Below, in pieces: positions 13,801-14,381 of a DNA stretch of 14,381 bases. The notes below the pieces were generated by a model. It was not told the DNA's origin and did no database searches. It worked only from the letters and a program-made list of their open reading frames with translations. The first letter of the stretch is position 1. Every line of letters starts with the position of its first letter. Both the position numbers and the translations under genes were made by a program. Origin of the DNA: Elusimicrobiota bacterium (GTDB lineage Bacteria; Elusimicrobiota; Elusimicrobia; UBA1565); contig DMEZ01000083.1 of assembly GCA_003450735.1 (NCBI GenBank), positions 1 through 14,381 of the forward strand, in the 5' to 3' direction.

Positions 13801-14381
13801 TAATACTTCCCGCTTTCGCCGAAGAACCGCCCAGGGCCCATGACCGTCGGCGTGCTCACGGGTGGCGTGAAGTCCAAGGCGAAGTAGCTGGTCGCCGAGC
13901 CGTGGTTGCCGGCCAGATCGTCAGCCGATGCCATGGCGGTATAGGCACCTTCCGGGATATCCGACGGGACGAGATAGGTAGCGGTGGCCGAGACGACCGC
14001 ATCGCCAGCCACTTCAGCCGAGAACACCCCGGCCGTATGCCCGCCGGAGGGACTAGTGTAGCCGCCGGCGATGTAGAGCCGCCCGTTCCATACTCCCCCG
14101 CCGTGCATGTAGACCGGGTTGGGGAGATAGTATTCCCGGTCGTTGACCCATGGGCCGAGGGTGTGGTCGGCGTTGACATGCGTGAAGTAGACCGCGCTGG
14201 ATATGACGCCAGGGGCCGGGTCGGGCCCCAGGTCGCCGCCGATGACGTAGATCTTGTCCCTGGCGGCAAGCACCACGGGGTTCTCGACCCCTTGCGGCAG
14301 CCAACTCACCACGGGCCATGTGGAGATGAGCGCGCCGGTGTTCGGGTCCGGCTCGTTATAGAGCACGCGCTTCTCGTACGC
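10851..14381 (-). CDS. Large modular secreted protein (Kelch, OmpL47-like, FN3, six NHL repeats, sorting-type tail), 5' partial
   Basis: The frame is open to the window edge, so the N-terminus and any signal peptide are missing; at least 1176 residues are present. Numbering from the internal GTG at 14366: Kelch-like motifs IYVIGGDLG (39-47) and LYIAGGYTS (97-105); an OmpL47-like Ig domain ending GEHALKFYGIDNVGNVE (about 170-268); an FN3-like domain (270-375); linker and Ig-like regions (375-598); six NHL propeller blades (about 609-640, 656-690, 714-750, 770-803, 811-845, 866-897), with repeated IYVADT/DRI motifs; a ZU5-like region (935-1055); and a C-terminal tail of about 95 residues (LYVFPNPARAG, IRIYNVAGQQV, IPSGVYFYTVEAK, GKMAVVR). 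That tail matches the FlgD-like/type IX sorting domain pattern. Likely exported and surface-bound, with propellers for binding. Its stop overlaps the PorV-like start (ATGA). Confidence 0.87.
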   Translation of the reverse strand, partial: AYEKRVLYNEPDPNTGALISTWPVVSWLPQGVENPVVLAARDKIYVIGGDLGPDPAPGVISSAVYFTHVNADHTLGPWVNDREYYLPNPVYMHGGGVWNGRLYIAGGYTSPSGGHTAGVFSAEVAGDAVVSATATYLVPSDIPEGAYTAMASADDLAGNHGSATSYFALDFTPPVSTPTVMGPGRFFGESGKYYVASGGLLQITVEDPVRGVGGGAATGVKERWLKDGEEPYAQTSGPFRLSDGEHALKFYGIDNVGNVELDTKTASVVFDSTAPGTAALALAGATTGSLTLSWLVTGDDGASGRILEGEARIQYGAGAVDFATASAQVILPIVGAEPGTLMSHTLTELATGTVYHIALALRDTAGNWSGTSELGAQTTSYALSADGIAGLASSVPDAGVSVVPAEPALPAYQVAHAQGLDPITPFYELSPSPVAFDPPATISFVFDAAGVDLLGAAIYRFDPAGPSWSTAPILNQTITPLENNKVMIAGTLLSASLYGVFFRTPDIDAPRLALTSPASGARGVLRFFEGSIAVYGSAFDEHLSSWRLESGALLISSGGTQAEGLLGLWDTAGLSGPQTLNLTASDEAGNAAALAADLLIGDPARTLVLGSKKAFNHPHAIAAKAGKLYVADTNADRIALFGEDGAFRGSYGNKTTVEPYFDKPKAVDADEAGNIYVADTQHHRIVKLSAEGGFLFEIGDVQTGKNGKKSFRSGKENGQFKHPSGIALGPGGSIYVSDTGNRRIQVFNAQGVFQRVFTIPDTDQTLDPDAEDKDEFAPIGLDIDAAGNVLIADSKGRRAIVFSQDGQLKQTLSGMFKRPEGIAVSPDGSCILVSDRKLDKVFKFDFKGAQTLEFGEHGEIKDGKPLPSELVFNKPIGLALSDSGTLYVADRNNERIQGFGLPVEQILIASGETGGNTYRAASTGEVAKAVETKFARSTLLKETGGTIIREDKAAVVIPPDALPEDSELTISQTSEDPKRREILTKNRLAEASEAVEFGPDGTKFTTPVTITLPYLAQGVTEDKLKIHYWNPEKKEWEALESTLDKENKLISAKTTHFSLYQVLAPSAGLRAAADPEAAFVFRELYVFPNPARAGAKPTIHLAVGKADQVIIRIYNVAGQQVHEASLDGAPQVIDIQYAYEYAWDGRIPSGVYFYTVEAKKSGQGSIRRTGKMAVVR

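Overview
This window is GC-rich and gene-dense, with almost no space between genes. I infer a member of the Elusimicrobiota or a related Gram-negative lineage. The basis is the pilin (GFTLIELMIVVAIIG core followed by a KSNEGATKGNLGGIRSALSI-type helix), an outer-membrane protein of the PorV/PorQ (UPF0164) family, and a modular secreted protein with a type IX-like C-terminal tail. The assignment rests on recall of family features, not on a search.

Layout, left to right. A tRNA-Ser(GGA) with encoded CCA is followed 7 nt later by a polytopic membrane protein of glycosyltransferase-C type (98-1561, +). It converges on a three-gene minus-strand operon, read 4087 to 1570: prepilin peptidase, a short nucleoside phosphorylase-family protein and an EamA/DMT permease. 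A second GT-C-type membrane glycosyltransferase (4097-5512, +) diverges from the peptidase with 9 bp between start codons. It ends at a strong bidirectional terminator shared with a convergent type IV pilin/pseudopilin gene (5572-6021, -). The pilin has a recognisable sigma70-type promoter, a roughly 90-nt leader and a strong Shine-Dalgarno sequence. Upstream of it lie a tRNA-Leu(CAG) (-) and then, divergently, smpB (+). A Wzy/O-antigen-ligase-family membrane protein with a C-terminal TPR-like region overlaps smpB by one base.

The right half is one minus-strand cassette read from the right edge. It starts with a very long modular protein, cut by the window edge (Kelch, OmpL47-like, FN3, six NHL repeats, ZU5-like region, type IX/FlgD-like C-terminal tail). 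Next comes a PorV-like outer-membrane protein, then a CNNM-CBS membrane protein whose usual C-terminal domain is replaced by a PTS EIIA domain. All three overlap by 4 or 1 nt, so they look translationally coupled.

Two themes stand out. First, cell-surface biogenesis: pilin, prepilin peptidase, two GT-C-type enzymes and a Wzy_C-type protein lie within 8.5 kb, which would suit pilin or envelope glycosylation (inference). Second, a probable secreted cargo with a sorting-type tail is coupled to a PorV homologue. Nothing here is clearly a new defence or mobile system: I saw no CRISPR array, transposase, integrase or phage gene. The most unusual protein is the CNNM-CBS-EIIA fusion.
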